Shown piece by piece: positions 1 to 11,595 of a DNA stretch of 64,000 bases. The position numbers and the translations under genes are program-made. The notes beneath the pieces were generated by a model. That model was given only the letters and a program-made list of their open reading frames with translations. It ran no database searches and was not told where the DNA came from. The first letter of the stretch is position 1. The number at the start of each line of letters is the position of its first letter. Origin of the DNA: Datura wrightii (Eukaryota > Streptophyta > Magnoliopsida > Solanales > Solanaceae); contig JASDFA010000020.1 in NCBI GenBank assembly GCA_035772735.1, positions 107,701,501 to 107,765,500 of the forward strand, read 5' to 3'.

Positions 1-105
1 AGGGCCATATTGAGTTCTATCAGATTGAGGTTGTGAGGACCATATTGAGTTCTATCAAATTAAGGCCGTGAAGGCCGTATTGAGTTACACATCATAGAGG
101 TCGCG
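1..105 (+). repeat. 35-bp tandem repeat, three copies
   Basis: Units start at about 1, 36 and 71. Each carries a core reading CCATATTGAGTTCTATCA or a near variant. The array may begin before the window. Confidence 0.75.
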
Positions 106-130
106 AGGGATGTATCCAGCTACAACAGTT

Positions 131-266
131 ATATATGGGTCATAGTCGAGCCAAGGCTCAGGGCCTAGTTACAACAGCTATAGTATGATCCGTAGTCGAG
201 CCAAGGCCCGAGGTCCAGTTATCAGAGATCACGTTATGACCCATAGTCGAGCTAAGGCTCGGGGTT
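131..266 (+). repeat. ~55-bp tandem repeat, about 2.5 copies
   Basis: The phrase CATAGTCGAGCCAAGGC or a near variant recurs at about 135, 191 and 242, each followed by a variable CAGTTA-containing tail. Copies are diverged. Confidence 0.65.
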
Positions 267-400
267 CAGTTACGCGACCCAGACAGCTCAGACACAGATA
301 CAGTTACAAGAGCCCAGATGGCTCAAGTACAATTACAGGAGCCCAGATGGATCAGATACAGTTACAGGAGCCCAGACAGCTTAGACACAATTACAGTTAC
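267..400 (+). repeat. 29-bp tandem repeat, about 4 copies
   Basis: Units start at about 267 (longer), 301, 330, 359 and 388. Each contains CA(G/A)TTACA followed by GAGCCCAGA. Related units occur in the LTR at about 38795-38870, which supports T0 and that LTR being one family. Confidence 0.75.
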
Positions 401-1287
401 TTGCAGAGTCTACGGGGTACTAATAGGGGTATATAGACTGATTGGCACTTACCGAGGCTTATGGGGGCCCCGGGTAGGTTATTTTGTGTTGTTTGTACCT
501 TCCCAACTTATAGGGGCCATGTTAGGTTCTTATTTGTATATTTGTCTGCTAGTTACATCTTATGAATGAATAGTCGTACAGTTTCAGCTCATACACATGA
601 AGTGACTTACTAGATGCAGGTTATGGAGAGGAAAGCTTACAGATTAACTTCTGGCCCTTATTACTGTTCACTTTCAGTTTTTATTAGTTTTACTCAGCTT
701 CTGTTATTGCCTTACATATTCGGTACATATTGCACTGACGCCCAACTATGCGCTGCATAGTTTCCTACAGGTTTAGGCAAACTGAGTTCAGGACTTCCAT
801 TAGTAGCTATTTAGAGTCGGCAGTTTGGCCAGTTTCTTTCATTTAGAGCTGCTAGATCATAGAGATTACAGTCTTTTATTTATATGGCATTTGGGTAGGT
901 CGAGGCCTTGTTCCAACCATTATTTCTATTTTTAGAGGCTTGCAGACTACAATCCTCAGTCATTTGGTTGTTGTTGGCCGTATGGGGCCCATGTACGTCT
1001 TATTTCACGTGTTGGTCTTGTGAGGCCCAAATAGCTGCCTATTTTTATTCCTATTATAACTAGCCAGCATGGTGGTCTTGTCGGCCCGCATAGGATCCTT
1101 GTTATTACATTATTGTTGGTTAGTTGTCTTCCTTTATAGGATTCGGCCAGAGGCTGCATTTACAGCCGAGATATAGCCCATTTTTTCTTGAATTAAGTTA
1201 CAGGCGTGCACCAGAAGTGCAACAGGTTGGTCTAGATCTCAGCGTGGCATTAGGTTCCAGTCATGTCTCCCAAGGTAGCGCGTGACA

Positions 1288-3440
1288 CCGAAGGGTCCTT
1301 GCCACTCACAGGTTCCCTAGGCACAATAGTTGAGCTCCCAGCTCCTCTAGCTCTCTCTTGCAGCTCAGCCATATGTTGGTCATTAGCCTACTGGCTAGCT
1401 ATTATCGCCCGCCTACGCTTCTTCTTATTTCTCTTCCTCCTATTCCTAGAGAGCTCCTCATCAACTACCTCAAATGACCTCCTCTTTACTCTATCTCCTT
1501 CTGTAGTCTCATAAGTCCAGAATGCCCCTAAATCAATCTTTTCCTCAAAAAACAGAATTGTGGGGGCTGGTAATATGGCTAGCTATTAAGATGACAACTT
1601 GGTGACCTGAAACCCGATCGAGCCTAGCTCATTCCATAAAATCTTTATGTCTGGCAGCTCTTCTAACCACTCATTCAGCCGAAGTTCAAAACTATCAAGC
1701 ATAGTGTGCAAAGCTCTGACTGCTGCATCGATCTCGACCCTCACCCATGGCTTGACTTGCTCTATCATAACGTTCACCTTCTTTTCTCTCAAGGTCAGCC
1801 TCTTGGCCATCTTCCGCAAGAAGTTTTGTGGAACTAAGACATAGACAACTAGGACTTGGCCCAAAGTAGCTAGTGGAGCAGTGGATGAAGTGCTAGGGGT
1901 GGTTGCTATATGGCTAGCTTCAGTGGCCAGTATCTTTCTCTACTCAACTGGTCTAGGGGCATCCACATGCTCGACCCTGCTACCTGTGGTGTCAAGACTG
2001 CTGCTGGTGCTCTAACCCAGCCCATTAGGTTCATCTCATCCCGTGTAAGCCTAATATCTGTAGTTCGTGTGCCTCCAACTCTAGCATCAATCTTTGCTAT
2101 GACCCGAACACTTGACTCCCTACAAATCCTGTATATGAGACTCGACAATATAATCGTAGTGCTCAATGCTAGAGCTCAATCTCGAATCTCCTTTGCTATG
2201 ATCCGCTATATGTTGATAGCATATCTTGATATGATACTCACCACCAAACCGACTCTGTTGACGCTCAATATGTTGTCATTAGCTATAGGCGCCAATCTGT
2301 GGTGAACTAGTGTCCAACAGGCCTTCGCAATGAAATTAAGCGAGGCTTTGGTGACTTGCCATCCACTGTGATGTGGGCTCCTCAGACTTGATGCCCTAAC
2401 CCTTAGTAGTGGGCCCCTCTAATACTATAGAGCTAGGATGGCTCACCCAGGTGATCATAGAGCCATCTCACATCCTGGTGATATCTATCACCTGGCAAGC
2501 ATCGGTGTAAGTCCTCCCTAGGCAAGATCAGCACACCTGCCCTCTAACATAGTTTTGTGATAAGGCATGGGAACGGTAGGGTGGTGGCAGTTTGAATAGC
2601 TCGGTCCTTCAGCTCCAAGCAAACCATCTGGATGAAGTCTATCCTCTTCTTGGCTGCGATGGATGCCACAATGATAGCGTGTCCGAGTAGTAACTTGTTG
2701 TCACTCTTCGTTGGGCATATCCTGCTACACATGACGTTCCACCAAAACTTAGCTGGAAGTACGAGCTCTCTTTTGAAGATATCAGCTATGTCAAGTGCAA
2801 CCCACACTGGTGTGCCCCTAGCTATCACTTTAGTTGCCCAACCACTAGCTTGCCGGCCCCAGGAAACTATCTCATCATATGTAGAGGTGTCCACCATCTC
2901 ATATTAATCTCCGAGATATTATCGGTTGATTGTGTTCTGGCTGATATCAACTGACACTCCCCTAATAACCACTGACATTAGTAGCTCAATCTATATATTC
3001 AATGTTGGGTTCGGCCGCAAGAGGATCACCCCATATACAACATAAAACTCTCGACCAATGTCTGAATGTACTGGTCCAATCGGTGGAAAAAAAACTCCTA
3101 GTGCTGGAATATGAGCTGGTCCATAAAGTCGGGGTATATCTCCAAGTTGTTGGAGCTAATAGTATGCTCTTTTGTAATATCTTGATGAGGTCTCCCATTA
3201 ACAGACTCTCATCACTGTAAGTAATGCTCCCTAGCACCCTGAACTGCCAATCGAAGTCTATACATATCCTCCCCCTATTTTTGTCTCAACTCTGCTGCAG
3301 GTACTGGGGGAGAGGATGTTTGGCTAGATAATCCTCCTCAGCAGACTTGCTGGAGGAAATATCTATTTGGGTCCCACTGGCTTGGTCCTAACCACGATTC
3401 ACACTATACTGGGATGAAGATCCCAGAGAGGGTATCTCTA
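1288..3440 (-). pseudogene. Extra (post-pol) ORF of an Athila-like element G, putative plant transposon protein family, broken
   Basis: Translating the minus strand in several frames gives a decayed member of the plant family usually named putative plant transposon protein (Pfam Transposase_32, from memory). Around 3080-2900 a trace of the N-terminal (V)REFYVVYG region is seen. The frame 2897-2544 carries the family-typical stretch with AKFWWNVMCSRICPTKSDN followed by a hydrophobic GHAIIVASI segment and a CLITKLC end. The frame 1864-1586 looks like the C-terminal coiled-coil part. Stops and frameshifts separate the pieces. T0 interrupts the C-terminal end at 1287/1288, and the LTR of element A lies immediately upstream. 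The function of the family is not established. Confidence 0.65.
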
Positions 3441-3476
3441 CAGATGCCACCCGAGCTGAGAGAGTGGGTGAAACCT

Positions 3477-5112
3477 TGATATGCCGCAGCTTTACAACAC
3501 TTTCGATGGTTAAAACATACGAAAAATGCTTGGTCTTAGGTTCTTTATACGGATATGAGGTTACTTTTCTTTGTTTGCAGGGAAATAAGGTCGGGGAGTT
3601 GGATTTTGGAAAAGGAGATGAAAAATGCAGAAAATGACTTGTTGCATGTCTTAGTACGAGCCGTACCATCTTGGTACATGCCGGACACCCGTAGAAAAAC
3701 ATCAGAGAAACATGCATAAGTGCAGAGGCATCATACGATTGACAGTATAAGTCATACCATCTAGGTACAAGTCTTACTAAGTGGCTATAACATGAGATAC
3801 AGAAGATGTGCATTTGCAGAGTCTAATGGTATGAGTAGATGCCATGAGTCATGATGGCAAGGTATAAACCATACTGACAGACTCGTGGTGAGATTCAGAG
3901 GATTTGACACTTGGTAGATTTAGGGCACGAAGGATTGCATGAGTGATACCAGCATGGTATGAGTCGTACGAAGGACCTATAGGAGGATAATCAGAAATGC
4001 CAGGTTTCAGAAGTTCAAGCCACGATAGGATCCTATGACTCATAGTGCCATTGCACGAGTTGTACCAACCTCTAGTACCTTAAAGACCAGAAGTTGCAGA
4101 CTCATACTACAGAAGCATACCATGACTCATAGCAGCATGCTATGACTTGTAGGTTGTCTCGGCTGCAGAATCCCTGTTAATATAGGGAAGAATTTCATTA
4201 ATCTAATAAATACTCTTAGGTTATTTTCCTTAACAGAACCGATATTCTTTCATTGTAATAATTGTTTTTGGGTTTCCTAACACTTCTTGGAGAGAAAAAC
4301 ACATGAAAACTATAATAAGACATCATTATGTTCTTGAGTGTGCAATTGATTGTTGAGTTTTTCTTTCATCGATATTGTAAGGGTTTAATTATGTTTTATA
4401 TGAAATTTTATTTCTTTCTTGCAATCATGATAGATAAACCCTCCACAACAAGGATTGTGGGAGCCATGGTGGAATAACAATCTTAGGTTAACACAATGTG
4501 ATTCTAAATTAATATGAATACCTGTACTGTTCTTTTTTCATGACAATGTTTCTGAACTGTGCGCAACATTAAGACTAGCAGAAATTCTCTTCTTTCTTGA
4601 ACCTAGAGAAGTAGAGATGAGGAAAAGAGAAAAACAACAAAGCCTTGAAATTAAGTTTCATGAATAGCTTGAGCTGCGGTCACAGGAAAGTTAATTTGAA
4701 ACTATTAATAAAAGTTAAAGTGAAATCGCTCATGAGACCTAACAGGGTGATTGAGTAGAGTCATCTAAGAGGGACGGATCAATAACTTGGATGAACATAG
4801 TATATCAGTTCTACAGGCTAAATATTGGAATAGATCACGAGTGTACTAATCTGACCTAGTTAGGAAGCCATGGGAAACACTTCGCTAGTTAATTGCATAA
4901 CTTTGATAACAATAATATTTTAGCATTGTCACCATATCATTTTTCTATTAAAACCCCCTTTAGGAAATAGTTGAACTAAAAACATGAATACTAGCATTAG
5001 TCTATATGTTGACCATATTTCCTGTGGGGTCGACCCTAACCTTAGTTGGGTTCTTTATTGACAACATTCGTGTTATACTTCTTCAGAGGTATAATTTATG
5101 TGTTATAAAACA
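3477..5112 (+). repeat. 5' LTR of element A
   Basis: It is recognised as the inverted copy of 9797-11435; for example, the reverse complement of 9836-10200 reads closely along 4730-5070. It begins about TGATATGCC and ends before the primer site at 5114. Positions 3655-4155 hold many partial palindromes of the TACGAGTCGTA type, followed by a TATA-like TAATAAATA at 4204-4212. The right boundary is uncertain by about 20 bases because the B copy ends slightly earlier. Confidence 0.75.
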
Positions 5113-5113
5113 A

Positions 5114-5131
5114 TGGCGTTGTTGCCAGGGA
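5114..5131 (+). other. Primer binding site, tRNA-Asp type
   Basis: TGGCGTTGTTGCCAGGGA differs at two positions from the complement of the plant tRNA-Asp 3' end (TGGCGCCGTTGCCGGGGA, from memory). This primer is typical of Athila-like elements. Confidence 0.8.
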
Positions 5132-5168
5132 ATATAGCTTAGGATTAGACTAATTGCTTTTATTTAAA

Positions 5169-7357
5169 TGTAACACCTTGGTCTTCAAAATGGCTTCTTA
5201 AGGAAAAAGAGCTAAAATTGCAGGTCTGTGTAGAGGTTGATAGAGGAGCCAATAGCCCGCCAGCTTAATGACGGCCTGTCGTAATGGCATTGTAGTTTCG
5301 ACAGTGTGATTGACATCGTCAGGAAGCCAATGGACCGTCATGGGCAGCATCAAAGTTTCACGACGAGGATAATGGCCGGTTAGACTAGCGATAGACCATC
5401 GCATGAAGTCTCGGTGTTCCATATGTGATGACTGGATCGACAGACCGTCAAGGGAGTGATGGCCCGTCACCTCCACCGTCATCTAGTCTAGCCAGGACTC
5501 TTTTTCTGTTTAGGAGTGAGAGCAAGGGCGACGGGCCGTCAGGCAAGACTCCCAGTTGTCTAAATTCAACCCGACTTCTAGGGGCAATTTTGTGATCTTC
5601 CAAGATTCTAATTCCTAAGTGAAGTTGTTTTGCAGATCCTTAAGGGTGTGATTTAGGGTTTTACTTAGTTTATTCCTCACTCCTCTCATACACCAACATT
5701 GGGAAAGATCAAGGCTAAGAGTTCTTCATCAAGTTTCTTCAAATCCTCTTTGGGTCTTCAAATTCGGTTGCAAGTTTATCAAACCCAAGTATGTAGAGTT
5801 ATGAATGGGGGAAAATCTTCACCCTCATGCCCAATTTTATCCCAATTCTATGATTCAAGTATCTAAGCATGTCAAATTAAATTTTAGGATTATTACCCAA
5901 TTTCCATGAAATCTTCTATGTTTTATCTATGGGTATGATACCTTCATGTTTTGATTGATGTTTCATGACTATTAGAGAAAATTTAAACCTCAATTTTATT
6001 ATTAATTCATGATTTTAATTTTATGAAGATTATGCCCTGTTATGCATGATTTATGAAATTTAAGCTTATGAGTCCATGATTTCAAGTATAATGAATTAAA
6101 TTATATTTCATCATCATAATGCATGATTTTCTCAAGAACTCTTCATGAATTATCAATTTAGATTATGATGATTTCCTCAAGTATGCATGGTTTTTATGAA
6201 TATCAAGTTTATGATCATTGCCGACACACGGTACCTATTTTATGGCTAGTTCACGTATCTCAAGCATGTTTATGAATCTCATGATTTCAACTAGCCCATG
6301 TACTTCAAGTATGTTTTATGATTATGATATGAGCACTATATATGTTTTCAGAGTAGTATTAAAATCGAGTAGACCGGGGTTCTAGTGCACCCAGGTCTTA
6401 GAAGTACGTGTAAATATGGAAATGATAGGGTCCTCCATGAGAGTGTCTCCCATGCCTGAATGGGCCACCCATGAGTGATATCACACCTTTTTCATGGTTC
6501 TAACCTTGGCAAGGTACGAACACCCTCCCCACTACGGATTTACAGGTCAAACTACATGTATGCTCACGTGAGGTATGTCAGTTATAAGAATCTCCCATTG
6601 TTCCTCATGTTTTCATTTACTCATATTCATGACTTATGATATTATGTTTTATAGCATATTTGACCCTTGATCACTTTATGAGCTTTCACCTACGATTTCA
6701 AGCATAGAAAGCTATATGTTTCTATATCTATATATTGGGTCATTATGTTAAGTTACGATGAATAGCTTATGAATATGTATACTTCGGATTTATGTCTTTT
6801 AGTATGTTGTCCTTACTCTCATGATCTATCTTGATTTATACCCATGATTTTAAACTATATTTTTACTAACATGTTTTACTTTGTCTACATATTTAGTACA
6901 TTCAAAGCACTTACCGCATACTCTATGGTATATCATCTCATGAAATAGGTTTGGATGATCCATCTCAGTCTCACCATTAGCTCGCTCCTGTTTAGACCAA
7001 TTAGTTTTTCCTAGTCCTGGTGAGTCCTCATCATTCGAGAATGTCTATCGATTTATTTTGTTATGCCTTGCTTTAGTTTCATACTTAGAGTTAGCTGGGA
7101 CTTATCCCAGCTACTCATCAGTTAGTAAAGACTTTCAGATATAGAGTTAGTATGTTCAGCTTTACGACTCAGCGTTGTGATATTGTCGCTTTACTTACGC
7201 CTTATGTTATATAAACTTTCGCTTATCCATGCTTATGGTTAATTTTTGCTTGATTGTGCTCTTAACCCATGTTATTTATGTACCAAGTGTTAGCTGGGAG
7301 CCATTCGTGGTTCTATGTCCCGTGTCTCGGTCCAAGGTCTCAGCTCGGGTCATGACA
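5169..7357 (+). mobile_element. Solo LTR of a Gypsy element inside the leader of element A
   Basis: It begins TGTAACACC and ends CATGACA, the usual Tekay-type terminal style. It is flanked by TTAAA (5164-5168) and TTAAC (7358-7362), a 5-bp target duplication with one mismatch. Joining the flanks gives a continuous leader from the primer site at 5114 to gag at 7430. No internal sequence remains. Positions 5210-5545 hold a cluster of GACGG/CCGTC words, including the perfect palindrome GACGGGCCGTC at 5530-5540. The rest (about 5700-7000) is AT-rich non-coding LTR sequence. Confidence 0.8.
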
Positions 7358-7429
7358 TTAACTTTTAGTCTTCATTTACTCATTTAGTTTCTCTTTTCTC
7401 TTTGTTTTACACAGGTGAGTGCTTGGTGA

Positions 7430-9300
7430 ATGAAAAGCACGCAAAGTAGCAAAAACCCTCTAGTTCCAATTGACCAAGAGCTCAAAAGAATACTGAAAAG
7501 AATGGCCAGCTTGGAGACCCCTGAATAGATGGAGGCTAGGTTAGCGGCTGAAGCTCTTCAAGCTAATGAGGCCCACCAGGAGGAATTAGCTAGAGAAGCT
7601 ACTCTTCAAAGGAAGATTATGCCCAGGAAGAGGTTGACAATCCTTGCCAAAACAAAAGGGGGAGCATAGGTCGTGACCACACCAGTTTCATAGATATGCT
7701 CCTCACTTTAATGATGATGAGGACTCAGATATTGATGAAGCCGGGTCAACAGGAGCTATTTTACCCCCATCCTTGCCTGTTATGGCAAAATTCAATATCA
7801 CTAGCACAATGATTTAGTTGCTCAACATGAAGGGAGTATTTAGTGGTAATGCAATAGATTATGCAAATCTTCACTTGATGAACTTTGTGGGGATTTTCAA
7901 GGCTTACAGATTGCCAGTAGTAAGCCAGGATGCTATCAGGCGGAGCCTCTTTACTTTCTCTCTAGTTGGTGAGGCCACTCTATGATTGTTAGAGTTTCCA
8001 AACGACTCCATCATCAACTGGAGGGAACTGAAACATGTCTTATTGGAGAGGTTTTTCCCACCTTCTGGGATATTGCAGCTCAAAGATGAGATCTACAACT
8101 TCCGACAGCTCATGACTAAGGCACTGTATGAGACATGGATGAGGTTTAAGAAGAAGTAGACTAAGTGATGGAATCACAAAATTCCCAATGAGAGCTTATT
8201 GGAATTTTTCTTTATAGGTCTCTAAACAACAGCACTAAAGTCATGGCAAATACAGTGGCAGGTGGAGCATTGATGAGTCACTCGTGCGAGGAAGCAACAA
8301 CTATACTGGACCGAATGACCAAAATAAATAGAGCCTGGCATACTAGAGAGGCTGAGACAGCTGTAGGTACATTGCAATTGGGATGGCTACAGAGCAGCGC
8401 AGGAAAGAAGAGGAGCGTGACCAGGAATTAGCTCATATGAGAACATCCATAGACCTGCTTGCGAAACATATCATCGGGCCTGGAGCATAGAAGGTGAATG
8501 CAGTGTGAGCACAAGGTCAAGAGCAGGGTTTTGAGAACTCTAATTTCGAGGTGGAAGAAAACTTCTTAGATAATCAGGTGGCGGATTTTCAGGCTAACGC
8601 CCAAGGGTCTGGTCACAACACTTGGCGCTAAGGCTCTAGAAATCAAGGTCGAAATTAGTACAAATACAACTATAATAGAGATGGATTAGGGACATGAGTA
8701 GAGTACGAGAACGAGAAGGTGATAGGAGGAAGAACGGTGGATACCATATCGACCGCATAGGCCTTTATATTCCTCCAAAGGCTTGTGAGGATGATGCTGG
8801 ACCCTCAAAGTTGGAGAGCATGATCAATGAGTTGTTAAAAAAGGAAAAATTCACCGATGATCACCTAAAGGACATCCGCGGAGACATATCTAGCTGAACT
8901 AGAGAGTTGAGTCGCACATCACAACGATCAAGAAGATTGAGCAGCAACTGGGCCAGATGTCTACGTCCCTGAACCAAAGGCAAATGGGCACACATCCTAG
9001 TAACATTGTATGAAATCCAAAGAACGATAGCCACCGCATGGTTGTAACTACTAGGAGTGGAAAAACTACCATTGATCCACCCATGCCAGTTATAGTTGAA
9101 ATAGGAAAACAAAAGGAGATTGATATAGATAAGGAGGATGAGATTGCAGAGCAGGTAACTAAAGGTGATGCTGATTTGAGTAAGACTCCAGTTGATGCAA
9201 ATGAGCTTGCTACATAAAAAGGAAAGGTGAAAGAGGCCCAACATATTTTCCAGCCTATCCCTTGACCACCTCCACCGTTTCCTCAGAGGATGAAGAAGAA
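7430..9300 (+). pseudogene. gag of element A, broken
   Basis: A candidate start ATG at 7430 follows a splice-acceptor-like stretch (TTGTTTTACACAG, ending 7414). Frames read along a plant retrotransposon gag: around 7770-8060 a region with NAIDYANLHLMNFVGIF, then LFTFSLVGEATL, then a tryptophan-containing WRELKHVLLERFFPPSG stretch and a DEIYNF segment. Around 9240-9340 comes the proline-rich PPPPFPQR-like linker and the segment ending in a PLVEALEHM-like phrase. Many in-frame stops (including near 7527 and 8160) and frame changes make it non-functional. Residues correspond to the capsid-like part of gag; a zinc knuckle was not seen. Confidence 0.8.
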
Positions 9301-9439
9301 GGTGGATGACAATAAATTCCAGAAGTTTTAGTTCATGCTGAAGTAGTTGTCAGTGAATATTCCCTTGGTTGAGGCATTGGAACATATGCGTGAGTATGCA
9401 AAGTTTTTGAAGGACATGGTGAACAAGAAATGATCTGTG

Positions 9440-9793
9440 AGCTATGAGCCTGTTGGAAATTTGCACCATTGTAATGCCATAGCCTCACGAGTCCTTGTAT
9501 AAAAAAAGAAAGACCCAAGTGCCTTCACCATCCCATGCACAATAAGAGATTTTGAGTTTGCTAGAGCGCTGTGTGATCTGGGAGCTAGCATTAATCCGAT
9601 GCCGTTAGCTATGTTCAAACAGGCAGGCATGGGAGCCCCCATACAGAAAAAAATGCCGCTATTGATGGCGGACCACACAGTGAAGAAGCTTGTGGTATTC
9701 TCCATGATATGTTAGTAAAAGTGGACAAGTTCATCTTTCTGGCTGACTTCGTGATCCTATATTGCAAAGTGGCTTTTGAGGTCCAAATAATGC
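9440..9793 (+). pseudogene. Protease fragment of element A
   Basis: A frame near 9555-9620 reads CDLGASINPMPLAMF, the Athila-type version of the aspartic protease active site. It is followed, after stops at about 9712-9717, by a segment (9706-9793) reading VKVDKFIFLADFVIL and ending in an EVQIML phrase where the family has EVPIIL. The frame then runs into the inverted LTR of element B. The protease would process Gag-Pol; here it is truncated and broken. Confidence 0.75.
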
Positions 9794-9796
9794 TCA

Positions 9797-11435
9797 AATC
9801 AAACTCCTATAAAAGTATGATGCGGACATTATTAATAAAGAACCCAACTAGGTTGAGGATGATCCCACAGGGAATATGGTCAAGATATAGAATAACTCTA
9901 GTATTTAAGCTTTTAAGTCTGTTATTTCCTAAAGGGGTTTTGTAAGGAAGTAAACATGTAACAATATTGACAATTGGATTGTTTTCAAGATAATGCAATT
10001 AACTAGGGAAGTGTTCCCCTTAGGTTCATAACTACTTCGGGCTTTACACTCATGATCTATTCCAATATTTGACCTGTAGAATTGATAATATAGGTTCATC
10101 CAAATGACTGGTTCGTCCCTATTGGATGACTATACTCAATTACTAGATTAGGTCTCTCAAGTGATTTCACTTTAATCCTTATCAATTTATTCCAAATTAA
10201 CTATCCTACGACCGCAACTCAAGTTATACATTGAACCATAAAGTTCAAGGCTTTGTTGTTATTCTCCTTTTCTAATATCCACCTCTCTAGATTCAAGCGA
10301 GTAAGGAATTCCCACAAGTCCTAAAGTTACGTTCCATTAAGAAATGTTTTAGATTGAAGAGAATACAATAAAAATATTAGCATTGGTTTAGAATCACTTT
10401 GTGCAAACCCTAATTTGTTAATTCACCATAGTTCCCACAATTGTAGTTGTGGAGGTTTTAACCTCTCATGGTTGTAAGAAAATAAATAGCATTCATAGAT
10501 GAAAACATAATTTCAAACTTACAATGGTGATTGAAAAGTAAACCCACTTGATTATTGCAAAAGAGCAATGAATACCAATTCAAGAACAATGGAAGAATCA
10601 ATGCAAGGAACTCTACAAAAGTTGTTCTTAATATTCTCAAAAGTCGAATACTTGTCAAAAGAATCAAACTTTGTTCCCTCCTTAACAAAAATAGCCTAGA
10701 AAAGTATTTATACAAATAATAAGAAACCTTTCCTAAATTAACAAGAATATGATAAATTGTCTCCGCCTTTACATACGACTCGTTCCTTGATTTCACGGGT
10801 CATACCTCTACTCATACAATGTCTAGAAACTTCTGATGTTGGCTAAGTGTTGGAACTTGGTACGACTCATACATTGATCCTACGAGTCGTACAATCCTAT
10901 CGTTGTTTGAATCTGAGAGTTCTAACATCCTTTGAATAATTTCACGAGTGGCTTGGTACGACTCGTACCTTCCTCCTGCGCCTCGTGACTGCCTCTCGTA
11001 CCTTGAGTTCTACCATTCCTCAATCTTTCTGAACTTTACCACGGTTCCTTGGTATGGGTTATAGCTAGGTATCACGATCCGTGGTTTCTAACAGTATCAG
11101 GAGACTAACCCGGTGCAGCATCTTCTGAATCTTTCTACGACTGCCTTGCTACAGCTCGTACCAAAAGTCATAACTTAGCCTTTTGCCTTAACACACCTTC
11201 TGGACTTTTCCACGACTCTCAGTACGACTCATACCATGACTATACAACTCGTACTAAGGTCTGTACTTGGCCCTTTTCTGCACTCTTTTGACTTCTTTCA
11301 TAGATTTCAAATCCAACACCTAATTTTCCTGAAAACAAAGCAAAAGTGCATCATATCCGTATAAGCACACCTAAGACCATGCTTATTTTCCAATTTTAAG
11401 CATCGAAAGTATTGTAAACCCATAACACATTAACA
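9797..11435 (-). repeat. 3' LTR of Athila-like element B (inverted relative to element A)
   Basis: It reads as a diverged reverse-complement copy of the LTR at 3477-5112. On the minus strand it starts TGTTAATGTG at 11435, preceded by a purine-rich tract. Palindromes of the type GGTACGACTCGTACC (perfect copy at 10955-10969) cluster at about 10770-11260. A TATAAATA box on the minus strand lies at 10705-10712, just downstream of the cluster in the sense direction. The left end (about 9797) is uncertain by 10-20 bases. B's interior continues to the right at 11436-11595 and 31532-33098. Confidence 0.75.
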
Positions 11436-11595
11436 CCCTCAACTTCAAACTTTTGCATGTCCTTAGGCAAACTAAACTAAACTATAAAATGACGCTTAAC
11501 TAGAAAGTAAACTAGAAGACCTACAGCAAACATAACAAAATTTGCATAAAAAACCATTATCAGCTTTTGACCCCTTTTCATTTAAACCAAGTCAA
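11436..11595 (-). other. Element B, 3' non-coding end (first part) and left target duplication of element C
   Basis: The minus strand carries a purine-rich tract next to the LTR start, then AT-rich sequence without coding signs. GTCAA at 11591-11595 is the left target-site duplication of element C; the same five bases recur at 31527-31531. Confidence 0.65.

Larger units (their letters stand above)
1..1287 (+). mobile_element. Tekay/Del-type LTR, 3' part (T0), cut by window start
   Basis: The last ~550 bases match, with many substitutions, the ends of the two LTRs of the Tekay element at 33099-39793. Shared landmarks are the block around 750-800 (matched at 39220-39290), the phrase 'cagcatggtggtcttgtcggcccgcatagg' region near 1060-1095, and the terminal CCTCCCAAGG...GTGACA. 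The LTR ends in TGACA at 1287 and is followed directly by element G coding sequence, with no primer binding site, so this is either a solo LTR or the 3' LTR of an element starting outside the window. Its first 400 bases hold three successive minisatellites. Confidence 0.8.
3477..9793 (+). mobile_element. Athila-like element A, 3'-truncated (5' LTR to protease)
   Basis: Order on the plus strand: 5' LTR, tRNA-Asp-type primer site, leader, gag, protease fragment. The element stops inside protease at about 9793, where an inverted LTR of the same family (element B) begins. The simplest reading is that B inserted in the opposite orientation into A. RT, RNase H, integrase, the extra ORF and the 3' LTR of A are not in the window. 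A solo LTR (5169-7357) splits the leader. Confidence 0.75.

Noticed and set aside
1263..1514. Plus-strand frame of 83 residues with a Leu/Phe-rich stretch
   Set aside because: It starts in the T0 LTR and runs antisense to the element G extra ORF; the hydrophobic look comes from the complement of a coiled-coil segment.
1910..2305. 131-residue plus-strand frame
   Set aside because: Antisense shadow of the element G extra ORF, which has the recognised family motifs on the minus strand.
3388..3813. 141-residue minus-strand frame
   Set aside because: It spans the start of LTR A and the G/A junction, antisense to the LTR, with no family likeness.
3477..11435. A and B as the two LTRs of a single element
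   Set aside because: They are in opposite orientation, and the gag and protease between them match only the plus-strand LTR; two elements are needed.
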